Shown here: positions 38,375 to 47,481 of the stretch, piece by piece
Layout of the letters: every line of letters begins with the position of its first letter
Position numbering within the stretch: the stretch's first letter is position 1
NCBI RefSeq assembly: GCF_002029235.1
Contig: NZ_MZGV01000021.1
Span: forward strand, 1-64,000
Length of the DNA stretch: 64,000 nucleotides
DNA from: Clostridium oryzae
Lineage (GTDB): Bacteria > Bacillota > Clostridia > Clostridiales > Clostridiaceae
Direction of reading: 5' to 3'
The notes under the pieces: generated by a model
What the model saw: the letters and a program-made list of their open reading frames with translations, nothing else
Databases searched by the model: none
What the model was told of the DNA's origin: nothing
Position numbers and translations under genes: made by a program

Positions 38375-38986
38375 TTAACTCTTTTTAATCATCTCAGCAA
38401 AGTTAGACAGCATTTTTATACCAACATCGCCGCTCTTCTCCGGGTGAAACTGGGTACCGTACACATTGTCCCTGCTTACTACAGCTGTAACCCTTTGACC
38501 ATAATCCGCATATGCATTTAGATCTTCAGTGTTTCCCATATTAGCATAAAAGGAATGGACAAAGTAAACATAACTTCCATCTCTAATACCTGCCAGCAAA
38601 GGTGTATCTTTGCATATAGATATATTATTCCAACCCATATGAGGTATCTTTAGATTTGTAGTGAGTTTTTCAATACTTCCGTCCAGAAGGCCAAGCCCTT
38701 CACAAGTATGAAATTCGTAACCAACTTTAAAAAGCAGCTGCATACCAAGACATATACCCAAGAGCATATTCCCTTTTTTTGTGTAGTCTAGTATAAATTC
38801 ATCTAATGAATTCTGCCTAAGATTTTGCATAGCATCAGGAAAAGCTCCTACACCCGGAAGTATAAGGCCAGAACAATCATTGAGCACCTTCTTTTCAGAG
38901 CTTATCACAGCATCCTTGCCTAAACTCTCCAGTGCCTTTTGAACACTACGTAAATTTCCCATGCCATAATCAATTATACCTATCAT
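38375..38986 (-). CDS. hisH: Imidazole glycerol phosphate synthase, glutaminase subunit
   Basis: 203 residues, class I glutamine amidotransferase. IDYGMGNLRSV at the N-terminus, nucleophile Cys in LLGICLGMQLL and His/Glu in GTQFHPEKSG. Supplies ammonia to HisF. AAGGAGGAAGG precedes ATG. In operon between hisB and hisC. Confidence 0.97.
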   Translation of the reverse strand: MIGIIDYGMGNLRSVQKALESLGKDAVISSEKKVLNDCSGLILPGVGAFPDAMQNLRQNSLDEFILDYTKKGNMLLGICLGMQLLFKVGYEFHTCEGLGLLDGSIEKLTTNLKIPHMGWNNISICKDTPLLAGIRDGSYVYFVHSFYANMGNTEDLNAYADYGQRVTAVVSRDNVYGTQFHPEKSGDVGIKMLSNFAEMIKKS

Positions 38987-39007
38987 AGCTGCCTTCCTCC
39001 TTTCAAA

Positions 39008-39604
39008 TTATAAAATTCCTTTTGTTGACATAATTCCTTCAATTGTTGGATCGATCGTCACGGCTTGATTAAGCGCTCTTCCGAAAGCCTTAAAGATAGC
39101 TTCTATCATATGATGATTATTCTTACCATACATAACTTTTATATGAAGAGTTATACCTGCATTAAAAGCTACAGCTCTAAAGAATTCCTCTACCATCTCT
39201 GTCTGAAAACCTCCAAGCAAATCCACAGTAAATTCTGCATCAAATACTAAAAACGCTCTTCCACTGATATCCAATGAAACAAAAGCTAACGCCTCATCCA
39301 TAGGCACATAAGCAGTCCCGTATCTGTTTATCCCTTTCTTATCTCCAAGAGCTTTTTTTATGCAATTTCCAATAACTATGCCTACATCCTCAACCGTATG
39401 ATGGCTATCCACATCTAAATCTCCATTAACTTTGATATTTGTATCCATTCTTCCATGGGCTATAAATAAATTAAGCATATGATCAAAGAATCCTATTCCA
39501 GTTGATATATTTCCTGCACCCTTACCATCCAGATTAAGACTAACTTCAATAGAAGTCTCCTTAGTAGTTCTGTTTTCAACTGCCGTTCTATTTTTTTCAC
39601 CCAT
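39008..39604 (-). CDS. hisB: Imidazoleglycerol-phosphate dehydratase
   Basis: 198 residues, monofunctional; no histidinol-phosphatase domain. Metal-binding His clusters in GFFDHML and [11 protein letters not shown], and later [14 protein letters not shown] and [19 protein letters not shown]. The start codon directly follows the hisD stop, with GAGG inside hisD. A histidinol-phosphate phosphatase must be encoded elsewhere. Confidence 0.97.
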   Translation of the reverse strand: MGEKNRTAVENRTTKETSIEVSLNLDGKGAGNISTGIGFFDHMLNLFIAHGRMDTNIKVNGDLDVDSHHTVEDVGIVIGNCIKKALGDKKGINRYGTAYVPMDEALAFVSLDISGRAFLVFDAEFTVDLLGGFQTEMVEEFFRAVAFNAGITLHIKVMYGKNNHHMIEAIFKAFGRALNQAVTIDPTIEGIMSTKGIL

Positions 39605-40891
39605 TTACTTCAACCTCACTTTAATGGAATTCGCATGTGCTGTAAGTCCTTCTGTTTCAGCTAACTTGACAGCATATTTTCCAATATCTCCAAAGGCCTC
39701 CTCCGTATAATAGATAAAACTTGATTTTTTTATAAAACTATCTACCGAAAGAGGTGAGAAGAACTTAGCTGTACCACTTGTAGGCAGTACATGGTTAGGA
39801 CCTGCTATATAATCTCCTAATGGCTCAGGAGCATATTGCCCGAGAAATATTGAGCCTGCGTTTTTTACATCTCCCAAAAGTGTCATAGGTTCCCTCACCA
39901 TAAGTTCTAGATGCTCAGGAGCAATATCATTAGCTACATCTACTGCTGTTTTTATGTCTGGCGTCACTATTATTGCACCATAATTCTCTAAGGATTTTTC
40001 AATGATATTTTTCCTGCTTAAACCTTCTACCTGCTTAATAAGTTCCTGTCGCACATTTTGAGCCAATTCAATAGAATTCGTAATAAGTATTGCTGATGCC
40101 ATCATATCATGTTCAGCTTGTGACATCAGGTCTGCCGCTACATATTCGGCATTAGCCTCCTCATCTGCTACTATAAGTATTTCGCTGGGTCCTGCTATCA
40201 TATCTATATCTACATAACCAAAAACACTCCTCTTAGCTGTAGCAACATAGATATTTCCTGGTCCAACAATTTTATCTACCTTCGGGATCGACTTTGTTCC
40301 AAAAGCCAATGCTGCTATTGCCTGCGCCCCCCCTATTTTATAAACCTTATCTACACCTGCGATACGTGCAGCTGCCAATATATTAGGATTTATCTTTCCA
40401 TCTTCCATAGGAGGGGTTACCATAACGAGATTTTTTACTCCAGCAACTTTGGCAGGTATCGCATTCATAAGTACTGAAGACGGATACGCTGCTGTTCCTC
40501 CTGGTACATAAAGTCCAACCGTTTCTATAGCTCTAACCTTCTGTCCAAGCAACACGCCCTTTTCTCTTGTCATCATCCAGGATTTCTGCTTTTGATTTTC
40601 ATGAAATTCTTGAATATTTTTCTTAGCTATGTTAAGTGCTTTAATAAAATCTTTATCCACCACTGCCATAGCTTCTTTAAATTCATCTTCTGTAACATAA
40701 AAATCTCTTAATGTTACCTTATCAAACTTTTCCGTATACTCACTAAGTGAATCATCACCGTACTTTTTTACATCCTTTATGATACAATCTACGATATTTA
40801 TAACCTCTTGTGTAACCTCGCTGCTTCGAGACTTCAGATTTTCTATGCACTGTTTTTCAATATTTCCATCAGATTTTATTATTTCAATCAT
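39605..40891 (-). CDS. hisD: Histidinol dehydrogenase
   Basis: 428 residues. NAD-dependent, zinc enzyme for the last two oxidations of histidine synthesis. Signatures: VGLYVPGGTAAYPSSVLM, KIVGPGNIYVA, IAGPSEILI, LMSQAEHD, IAPEHLEL and AGPNHVLPTSGTAKF. Start is ATG 40891, 8 nt after GGGAG. A 328-bp gap with two inverted hairpin units separates it from hisG. Confidence 0.97.
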   Translation of the reverse strand: MIEIIKSDGNIEKQCIENLKSRSSEVTQEVINIVDCIIKDVKKYGDDSLSEYTEKFDKVTLRDFYVTEDEFKEAMAVVDKDFIKALNIAKKNIQEFHENQKQKSWMMTREKGVLLGQKVRAIETVGLYVPGGTAAYPSSVLMNAIPAKVAGVKNLVMVTPPMEDGKINPNILAAARIAGVDKVYKIGGAQAIAALAFGTKSIPKVDKIVGPGNIYVATAKRSVFGYVDIDMIAGPSEILIVADEEANAEYVAADLMSQAEHDMMASAILITNSIELAQNVRQELIKQVEGLSRKNIIEKSLENYGAIIVTPDIKTAVDVANDIAPEHLELMVREPMTLLGDVKNAGSIFLGQYAPEPLGDYIAGPNHVLPTSGTAKFFSPLSVDSFIKKSSFIYYTEEAFGDIGKYAVKLAETEGLTAHANSIKVRLK

Positions 40892-40993
40892 ATCAATTAC
40901 TCCCTTCAATAATTAATAATTTCAATAAATTGCGAACCAAGAAAGTGAATTAAAAGAAGATAATATTAAGTAGTTAGTGTATGCTTTAAATAG

Positions 40994-41057
40994 GTAAGAG
41001 AAAAGAGTAAAGAGTAGAGAGAAAAGTGAAGGAAGAAATTCTGCTATGCAGAATTTC
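40994..41057. repeat. Intergenic hairpin/purine-tract unit, copy 4 (inverted)
   Basis: AAGAGAAAAGAGTAAAGAG and the related AGAGAGAAAAGTGAAGG are followed by a 10-bp hairpin GAAATTCTGC/GCAGAATTTC (41035-41057). It is an inverted copy of the units at 35746 and 41161. It lies between hisG and hisD, head-to-head with copy 5. Confidence 0.6.
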
Positions 41058-41160
41058 TGAGAATTTAAATCTGATTATCAGCGATAACTTTTTAAAAACT
41101 AAGATAATGCCTAATATTCCAAAAGTATTATTTAAATAATTAGCATTATCTATACAATCA

Positions 41161-41219
41161 AATTTCAGCCCGTCTGAATTTTAACCTTCTCTTTACTCTT
41201 TTCTCTTTACTCTTTACTC
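41161..41219. repeat. Intergenic hairpin/pyrimidine-tract unit, copy 5
   Basis: An imperfect hairpin (AATTTCAG / CTGAATT, 41161-41180) is followed by CTTCTCTTTACTCTTTTC and further CTCTTTA words up to the hisG stop codon. Copies 4 and 5 form a 230-bp inverted pair inside the his operon; the DNA between them (41058-41160) is AT-rich with nothing else seen. Confidence 0.6.
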
Positions 41220-41852
41220 TTATTTTCCAACATACCCTCTTACATCTTCTATAAATTTTTGTATTTCTTCTCTTTTCATTTTAAGACTTGCTACATTAAC
41301 GATCATTCTAGCGCTTATATCACATACATCTTCAAGAACAACTAGACCATTTTCCTTCAAAGTAGTCCCTGTTTCCATAATATCTACGATGGCATCAGAA
41401 AGTCCTAATATAGGTGCAAGTTCTACTGAACCTTCTATCTTTATTATCTCAACCTCTATACCTTTTTTTGCAAAAAATTCTCTAGCAACACGTGGATACT
41501 TAGTTGCTATTTTCTTATTAGCATATCCACCATATATGTCAGTTTCAGGCTTTGAAGCTACTATGAATTTACACTTACCTATATTTAAATCTACCATTTC
41601 ATAGTAGTTTCCCCCGCTTTCCATCAGAGTATCCTTTCCCACAACACCGATATCCGCTACACCATGCTCCACGTATGTTACAACATCGCTTGCTTTAGCC
41701 AGAAAGAAATCCAAATTTCTCGTATCTTCATGAAAAATAAGTTTTCTTCCTTTATTTTTAAGCTGGCTGCAATCAATTCCTATAGCTTCGAATATTTCAA
41801 CAGCCCCTTTTTCAAGTCTTCCTTTTGTAAGTGCAATTTTAATATTATTCAT
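41220..41852 (-). CDS. hisG: ATP phosphoribosyltransferase, short (HisZ-dependent) form
   Basis: 210 residues. First enzyme of histidine synthesis, joining ATP and PRPP. The short HisG lacks the C-terminal regulatory domain, and needs HisZ, encoded just upstream. Visible: [24 protein letters not shown] and the PRPP loop region [14 protein letters not shown]. Start is ATG 41852, 6 nt after AGGGTG. The stop codon abuts a repeat tract. Confidence 0.96.
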   Translation of the reverse strand: MNNIKIALTKGRLEKGAVEIFEAIGIDCSQLKNKGRKLIFHEDTRNLDFFLAKASDVVTYVEHGVADIGVVGKDTLMESGGNYYEMVDLNIGKCKFIVASKPETDIYGGYANKKIATKYPRVAREFFAKKGIEVEIIKIEGSVELAPILGLSDAIVDIMETGTTLKENGLVVLEDVCDISARMIVNVASLKMKREEIQKFIEDVRGYVGK

Positions 41853-41862
41853 TCTAATCACC

Positions 41863-43119
41863 CTAAATTATAAATTCAGCTTCAAATTTTTTTATCACCT
41901 TGCTTGCCGTATCATATAGCAAGATTTCCTCATGGCTATTTACGAATATGATATTTTTAATTTTCTTCTTCTCTGCATACTCTATAGTATCCTGCGTATC
42001 TGTAAAAAGTGAAAGTTCACATTTCGAACCACTCTGAACTATTTTGTCCGAAATATTATTAGCTACATTAAATAATTCAACTGCACAATGAACTATATAA
42101 TCTGCATTCACGTTTATATGTTTTAATCTATTTTGTTTATTCAACACTTCCAAGATTCCATCAACATCTATTGCAAAACCTGTGGCAGGCACATCTACTC
42201 CGAAATTACTAACAAGGTTATCATATCTTCCTCCATAAAGGACATCATCTCCGGCACCTTCAATATATCCTCTGAAAATAAGCCCTGTATAATAATCAAG
42301 ATGATGTACCATTCCTAAATCCATATATATATATTGCGACAATCCCATCTCCTTAAGTCTTATATACATATATTCTAGGCTGTTCAGCGCTTCTTCCGAT
42401 TTTTTATTATTAGTATATTTTCTAGCCTTATTAATTACACTTACATCACCAAAAAGTGACGGAAATAAATTAAGTATTTCGATATCCTTTTTCTCTAATA
42501 TATCTTCTTTTTCCATGAGCATATTTCCAAGTGAACCATAATTCTTATTTTCAATGTATCCTCTTATTTTTTCTTTATCATCATCGTCCAGCGGTAATCC
42601 TTGTACTATTCCCTTAAAAAATTCAGCATGTCCTAACTCTATCTTAAAATTTTCTATTCCTGTTTCACGTAAAGCTTTTACTGCCAATGCTATAAGCTCT
42701 ATATCTGCCTTTAAATCTGCTGAACCTATTATTTCAACTCCAGATTGAGTAAATTCATTTCTCTTTCCATTAAGATTTTCATTAGCTCTAAATACATTCT
42801 CACAGTAACAGAATCTTAATGGATAATAACTATCTCTAAGTTTTGTTCCGGATAACCTTGCGATCGGAATAGTTATGTCTGGCCTAACTGTAAGTATCCT
42901 GCCGTGATTATCAAAAAGTTTATATAGTTTCTCTTGTTCTATGCCCTGTTCCTCTCCATCAAACACATCATAAAACTCCAGTGTCGGAGTAATAACCTCT
43001 AGAAATCCTCTATCCACATATATTTTTCTTAACGTATTTTCTATAAATTTCTTATCAGCACAATCTTGAAACAGTATGTCCCTTGTACCTTCAGGTATAT
43101 TTTTTTTCCATTTCACCAT
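41863..43119 (-). CDS. hisZ: ATP phosphoribosyltransferase regulatory subunit (HisRS-like)
   Basis: 418 residues, a histidyl-tRNA synthetase paralogue without tRNA function. Class II synthetase motifs: IPEGTRDIL at the N-terminus, motif 2-like [13 protein letters not shown], and [26 protein letters not shown] near 270-300. It regulates HisG and lets it respond to histidine. Start is ATG 43119 after GGTG; 10 bp separates it from hisG. First gene of the operon. The anticodon-binding domain of true HisRS is not evident. Confidence 0.93.
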   Translation of the reverse strand: MVKWKKNIPEGTRDILFQDCADKKFIENTLRKIYVDRGFLEVITPTLEFYDVFDGEEQGIEQEKLYKLFDNHGRILTVRPDITIPIARLSGTKLRDSYYPLRFCYCENVFRANENLNGKRNEFTQSGVEIIGSADLKADIELIALAVKALRETGIENFKIELGHAEFFKGIVQGLPLDDDDKEKIRGYIENKNYGSLGNMLMEKEDILEKKDIEILNLFPSLFGDVSVINKARKYTNNKKSEEALNSLEYMYIRLKEMGLSQYIYMDLGMVHHLDYYTGLIFRGYIEGAGDDVLYGGRYDNLVSNFGVDVPATGFAIDVDGILEVLNKQNRLKHINVNADYIVHCAVELFNVANNISDKIVQSGSKCELSLFTDTQDTIEYAEKKKIKNIIFVNSHEEILLYDTASKVIKKFEAEFII

Positions 43120-43172
43120 TAATTTCACCAACCCATTTTCGCTTTATCACTTTAGCTCGCTAATATACTAAA

Positions 43173-43201
43173 ATATTATCAGCTAATTGCATTTTTGTCA
43201 A
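43173..43201 (-). promoter_or_regulatory. Promoter of the his operon
   Basis: Minus strand TTGACA (43201-43196), 17 bp, TAATAT (43178-43173). The leader of about 50 nt has no T-box core (no AGGGTGG-type antiterminator box), so histidine control is not by a T-box here. Confidence 0.75.
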
Positions 43202-43213
43202 TAATCAATTAAG

Positions 43214-43242
43214 TTGAATTTGCATGCAATATTGTTTATACT
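43214..43242 (+). promoter_or_regulatory. Promoter of the M42 peptidase gene
   Basis: TTGAAT (43214-43219), 17 bp, TATACT (43237-43242). It is divergent from the his promoter. Its leader of about 200 nt contains copy B of the 113-bp repeat. Confidence 0.55.
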
Positions 43243-43310
43243 TAACAAGAATATAAAAAAATATTCATTAATAACAAACTGCTTTATTATAATTAATTTG
43301 ATGAGAATGA

Positions 43311-43423
43311 ATAAGTTGTGAAAGTTCTAATACATTCTGACTTCTAAAACATCCTAGGGTCGAACCTATTTCGCAGTGATATTTTAGAAGCCACAATGTA
43401 AGAACTTTATTACAACTTATATA
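43311..43423. mobile_element. 113-bp hairpin repeat (MITE-like), copy B
   Basis: Same termini (ATAAGTTGT / ACAACTTAT) and core as copy A, six substitutions in 113 bp. The outer and inner arms are kept. It ends 22 bp before the ATG of the M42 peptidase gene and just before its ribosome site, so the transcribed hairpin would lie in the 5' leader and could affect translation. Confidence 0.7.
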
Positions 43424-43445
43424 AATTAACAGAGGAGGTAATTAT

Positions 43446-44477
43446 ATGAAAATTGATGAAAATTTAATCCTTAACTATGCTAAGAAATTATTTTCAATTC
43501 CTAGTACTACAGGAAATACATATAAGATAATGGACTATATAAGATCAGAATTCAAAAAAAATAATATTGCTTTCACCACTACTAATAAAGGTGCAGTCAT
43601 AGCTTCTATTAAAGGTAAGAGTGACGACAATCAAAAGACTTTTTCAGCTCATGTTGATACACTTGGAGCTATGGTCAAAGGAGTAAAATCGACAGGTACA
43701 CTCGAATTTTCTCTGATAGGCGGATATATGGCAAACACTTTAGAAGGTGCGAACTGTACCATAGAAACAATAAATGGTAAATATTATGAAGGTACTATTC
43801 AAACAATAAAACCTTCCGTACATATAAGCGGCAATGAAGCCAGAGAACTGAAAAGAACACCTGAAAATATGGAAGTTATTCTTGACGAAAAGGTTTTTTC
43901 AAAAGAGGATGTTGAAAAGCTTGATATTCAAGTGGGGGACTATATTTTTGTAGATCCTAAATTTACGATAACAAAAAACAAGTTCATAAAAAGCAGATAT
44001 CTTGATGATAAAGCCAGCGTGGCAATATTAATGTACTGCATTGAGCATATAAACACAAATAATATAGTTCCTAAAAACACAATTAATTTTTTCATAAGTA
44101 ATTACGAAGAAGTAGGACATGGTGCAAAAGCTGCTATACCTGAGAAAACCACCGAATTTATTTCTGTGGATATGGGAGCTCCTGGAGTTGGACAAAACTC
44201 TTCTGAATATGCGGTATGTATCTGTGCAAAGGATTCCTCTGGTCCATATGATTTAAACTTAAAAAAGGCTCTTGTTCAGCTGTGTGAAAAGAATGATATT
44301 GATTATAAAATAGATATATATCCTTATTATTCCTCTGATGCTTCAGCTGCAGTAAATGCAGGCTGGGATGTTAGAACAGCTTTAATAGGTCTTGGGGTTT
44401 TTGCGTCTCATGCTTATGAAAGAACACACATAGATTCTATGACAGCAACAGCAAAACTAGTGCTAAGTTATATATAA
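43446..44477 (+). CDS. M42-family metallo-aminopeptidase
   Basis: 343 residues, cytosolic two-metal peptidase forming large oligomers. Metal and catalytic residues in order: His/Asp in SAHVDTLG, bridging Asp in RYLDDKAS, Glu pair in NYEEVGHG, Asp in SVDMGAPG and His in GVFASHAYERTHID. A PDZ-like insert (about 70-165) is typical. GAGGAGG precedes ATG. Related CelM/YsdC proteins were long annotated as endoglucanases; peptidase is better supported. Single gene with the 187-bp palindrome at its stop. Confidence 0.9.
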   Translation: MKIDENLILNYAKKLFSIPSTTGNTYKIMDYIRSEFKKNNIAFTTTNKGAVIASIKGKSDDNQKTFSAHVDTLGAMVKGVKSTGTLEFSLIGGYMANTLEGANCTIETINGKYYEGTIQTIKPSVHISGNEARELKRTPENMEVILDEKVFSKEDVEKLDIQVGDYIFVDPKFTITKNKFIKSRYLDDKASVAILMYCIEHINTNNIVPKNTINFFISNYEEVGHGAKAAIPEKTTEFISVDMGAPGVGQNSSEYAVCICAKDSSGPYDLNLKKALVQLCEKNDIDYKIDIYPYYSSDASAAVNAGWDVRTALIGLGVFASHAYERTHIDSMTATAKLVLSYI

Positions 44478-44662
44478 AAAAGATAGTGACATCCAGCGAC
44501 TAATCCCGTTCGTTAAGCAATTACTACGGCAGATTTTAGTGAATTTCCTAACTCGGCTAGCTCGTTACACTCAAACAAGTGCCTCGTCTTAACGGAAATT
44601 CTCTAAAATCTTTGTGTAATTACTAAACTCACTCCATGTCGCCTACTGCCACTATCTTTTTT
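44476..44662. repeat. 187-bp palindromic element / giant bidirectional terminator
   Basis: Outer arms AAAAAAGATAGTG (44476-44488) and CACTATCTTTTTT (44650-44662) are perfect. Inner arms AGATTTTAGTGAATTTCC (44531-44548) and 44594-44611 match at 17 of 18. The apex has CACT/AGTG. It begins in the peptidase stop codon and ends 20 bp before the stop of the converging MutS-like gene. U-runs at both ends could terminate both. Confidence 0.65.
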
Positions 44663-44682
44663 ATGCCCTGACTCTTTACTCT

Positions 44683-46407
44683 TTATATGCTTTTTTCCGC
44701 CGCTCTTACTATGCTTTCCGGGTATCCAAGATATCGAAGAAGCTTTAGCGCGTTTCTGGTAGGCGAAACGCCTTTTCTTATCTTATAATCAAATTTAAGT
44801 CCTTCTTCACTGTCCACTTCTTCGGTAAAATAATAGCATTGATACTGATCCTTCAAAAGCTCTGTAAGCTCAAGATCATGTGTAGCTACTATAGCCAGTG
44901 CATTATGTTCTGAAAGATACTTAAGGATCTGAGATGAAGCACTTATCCTTTCTGTGGGGTTTGTCCCTCTAAAAATTTCATCTATTATACAGAGCACAGG
45001 CATATCATTCGAACATGATTTGATTATTCTGAGCATGGCTTCCGCTTCCCCTAGATAATAGCTTTTGCCGGACATTATATTATCGCTTGGGCTTATAGAT
45101 GTAACTATATTAAAGAAGCTTGCTGTATATTCTTCTGCAGTGACAGTATATATAGTCTGAGCCAAAACAGCGTTTACTCCTACAGTTCTCAAAAATGTGG
45201 ATTTACCAGACATATTAGAACCTGTTAGCAGCACGCCCTTTGAATCAAGCTGCAGATCATTTGCTACAGCATTTTCTATAAGCGGATGTCTTACTTGCTT
45301 TAATACAAGCTTTCTAGGATCTGCACAAAAGTTAGGCTTACTATATTCCTTAATGTCTTCCCTATAGGAAGCTATAGAAATTAATGCGTCAATTTCTCCA
45401 ACAATACCATATAACTCAAACAATTCATTCTTTAATTTTTTTATGTCATCTATTACTTTATAAAAATTTCTTTCTTCAAAAAGAAACATTAATCTAAAAT
45501 AGTCTCCTATGACATCTATACCCTCTTGTATTCCAACACCTGATGCACTTCTAGCCATAGATTTACACTTATTATATAGTACTTTAAGTTTACTTAACTG
45601 TTCATTAAGCAAGGGTTCATTTATTTTTGAAATAGATCCTGCAGTGTTTATGATATCTGTAAGGTATCTCATTGCCGTAACACTAAATCTACCTTTTTCC
45701 TTGGTATATGAAATATGAAGATAACAATTTATGGCAAATACTAAAATTTCTAAAAATATAACAAACTCTTTAAAAATAGGTATAGTAAAAAGAATTGCTA
45801 TAGGCATTGCAGCCATAATATTACAAATAATTTTTTTGTGAAACTGAACCTCCATATCATTGTAAAGCAGCTCTACTATATCTGTTTCTCTCAATCTTCC
45901 AGTATAATTTAGAGCTACCTGTAGTTGTTGGCGAAGCTCAACATTTTTTATAATATTATCAATAATCTTATCTCTTTCTATCAGTTCTTTTCTATCACTT
46001 TTAGGCCTTCTCAGCATATCATATAAAACATGTTCTCCAGCAGTAGTCAGATTTCTATCTAAAAGGGTATATACCTCATCCATATCGAGATCGTCCCAAG
46101 TCTGATCATCTATGATTTGTTCTGAATTCTGCTCGCACTTTTTATAGAAATATCCTCCTACAAATTTAAGATATCTCTTTTTTTCAATCTGTTTTGGCCA
46201 GCTTTTCTTCAGCATATCTATCATTCTATAATGATCTCTTTTTTTCTTGGCATAATAACCCGCCGCAGCAAATATGACTGATAAAATAAGTCCGTAATAA
46301 AGTTTAGGATCCTTATTATATCCATTTACTGCAAAATAGTATCCTGTTAAAGCAGCTATTGCAAACAGCCCTTTCATAGCCCTATCATAAATATAATCTT
46401 TATCCAT
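44683..46407 (-). CDS. Membrane-anchored MutS-like ATPase
   Basis: 574 residues. Two hydrophobic hairpins are visible, at about 12-55 and 205-250, so it is membrane-bound. The C-terminal half is a MutS domain V ATPase: Walker A TGSNMSGKSTFLRT, Walker B CIIDEIFRGTNPTER and ATHDLEL. A MutS_III-like helical part precedes it. The mismatch-recognition domain I of MutS is missing, so ordinary mismatch repair is unlikely. The ATG overlaps the stop of the upstream gene (TAATG), implying coupled translation. Function is unknown; its partner is a pseudo-hydrolase. Confidence 0.8.
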   Translation of the reverse strand: MDKDYIYDRAMKGLFAIAALTGYYFAVNGYNKDPKLYYGLILSVIFAAAGYYAKKKRDHYRMIDMLKKSWPKQIEKKRYLKFVGGYFYKKCEQNSEQIIDDQTWDDLDMDEVYTLLDRNLTTAGEHVLYDMLRRPKSDRKELIERDKIIDNIIKNVELRQQLQVALNYTGRLRETDIVELLYNDMEVQFHKKIICNIMAAMPIAILFTIPIFKEFVIFLEILVFAINCYLHISYTKEKGRFSVTAMRYLTDIINTAGSISKINEPLLNEQLSKLKVLYNKCKSMARSASGVGIQEGIDVIGDYFRLMFLFEERNFYKVIDDIKKLKNELFELYGIVGEIDALISIASYREDIKEYSKPNFCADPRKLVLKQVRHPLIENAVANDLQLDSKGVLLTGSNMSGKSTFLRTVGVNAVLAQTIYTVTAEEYTASFFNIVTSISPSDNIMSGKSYYLGEAEAMLRIIKSCSNDMPVLCIIDEIFRGTNPTERISASSQILKYLSEHNALAIVATHDLELTELLKDQYQCYYFTEEVDSEEGLKFDYKIRKGVSPTRNALKLLRYLGYPESIVRAAEKSI

Positions 46408-47450
46408 TATCTATTTACCTCCTGAAGTATGCTGTTTACTGCATCTACTACTACATTAGGGTCAAATACCTGAACGTAACTTCCGCTATCCCTAACTACA
46501 ATTTGCTGTGATTCCTTCGACATACTTAATAGTTTTTTCTGCTGTTCAATATAAGCTGAATTTTTAGAAGCATCCTTATATTTTCTGCCAGGCGTTACAA
46601 CTGTGAAATATTTTTTCTTTAATGCATTTTTTTTCTGAAGACTTTCATTATAATTCTTGATATTATTCATTTCTGATATAGATGCTTTGAAGTATTTAGA
46701 GGTAGCCCTCTGACAATTATAAAGTGCTCTATCCTCTTGGGATAGCTTTGTCACATATCCTTTGCTGCGATATATAAGCTTAGACTTATAACCTAGTCTA
46801 ACAAGTCCAAAATAAGAAGCTATCTTACTAATTTTGTACTTTTGTATTTTAGAAGAAATCTGCTTCTGAAACTCTGGTGATTGGATGTCATTCTCCATAA
46901 TACTATCTATAGCCACAATTCCAACAACTTCATCAGGATACTTTTCAGCATATTTTTCAGCTAAAATAGCGCCATATCCGTGAGCAACAAGAATATATTG
47001 CCTTGGTACACCTGATCTGTATAATGCAACTCGTAACATATCCACAGACTTTGATATATTAGGATAAGTTTGCGGTGAATCACTCCACCCAAATCCTGAC
47101 CTATCATAGGTAAATACCTTCATCTTTTGCGATAACCCATTTTTCACCTTATCCCATTGTCCTATATAGGAACCAGTATCTCCTATTAGTACTGCTGAAT
47201 AATCTCCATAACCTGTGGTATTTACCAACAGTCTATGGTTACCCACTGATACTAATTCACCATCCATTTTATATTTATTCAGCTCCATATTTGTACTGGC
47301 GGATTGATATATAAGTCCAGCACAAAGCAGTACTATAATTAAATAAAAAATAATTTCCCATATTCTTTTTTTCTTTTCTATTTTTTTGCTGTATTTAGGT
47401 TTCATTTTTCCATATTTATGAACGCTATTACTAGCTGAAGCAAATTTCAT
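46407..47450 (-). CDS. Alpha/beta-hydrolase homologue lacking the catalytic Ser and His
   Basis: 347 residues. A basic N-terminus, one membrane helix (about 35-55) and an extracytoplasmic alpha/beta-hydrolase fold (VFTYDRSGFGWSD, then the elbow). The nucleophile elbow, normally GHSxGG, reads VAHGYGA: Gly replaces Ser. The usual SGHxxH region near the C-terminus reads DSGSYVQVFDP, without the His. Both key residues are lost, so a binding or structural role is likely. Start ATG 47450 follows AAAGGTG. In operon: tsaD, this gene, MutS-like gene. Confidence 0.8.
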   Translation of the reverse strand: MKFASASNSVHKYGKMKPKYSKKIEKKKRIWEIIFYLIIVLLCAGLIYQSASTNMELNKYKMDGELVSVGNHRLLVNTTGYGDYSAVLIGDTGSYIGQWDKVKNGLSQKMKVFTYDRSGFGWSDSPQTYPNISKSVDMLRVALYRSGVPRQYILVAHGYGAILAEKYAEKYPDEVVGIVAIDSIMENDIQSPEFQKQISSKIQKYKISKIASYFGLVRLGYKSKLIYRSKGYVTKLSQEDRALYNCQRATSKYFKASISEMNNIKNYNESLQKKNALKKKYFTVVTPGRKYKDASKNSAYIEQQKKLLSMSKESQQIVVRDSGSYVQVFDPNVVVDAVNSILQEVNR

Positions 47451-47481
47451 TTTATCACCTTTACTCATTTCTAATAAACTC

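Noticed and set aside
43120-43196. T-box leader for the his operon
   Set aside because: The leader is only about 50 nt long and has no T-box core or tRNA-His specifier arrangement.
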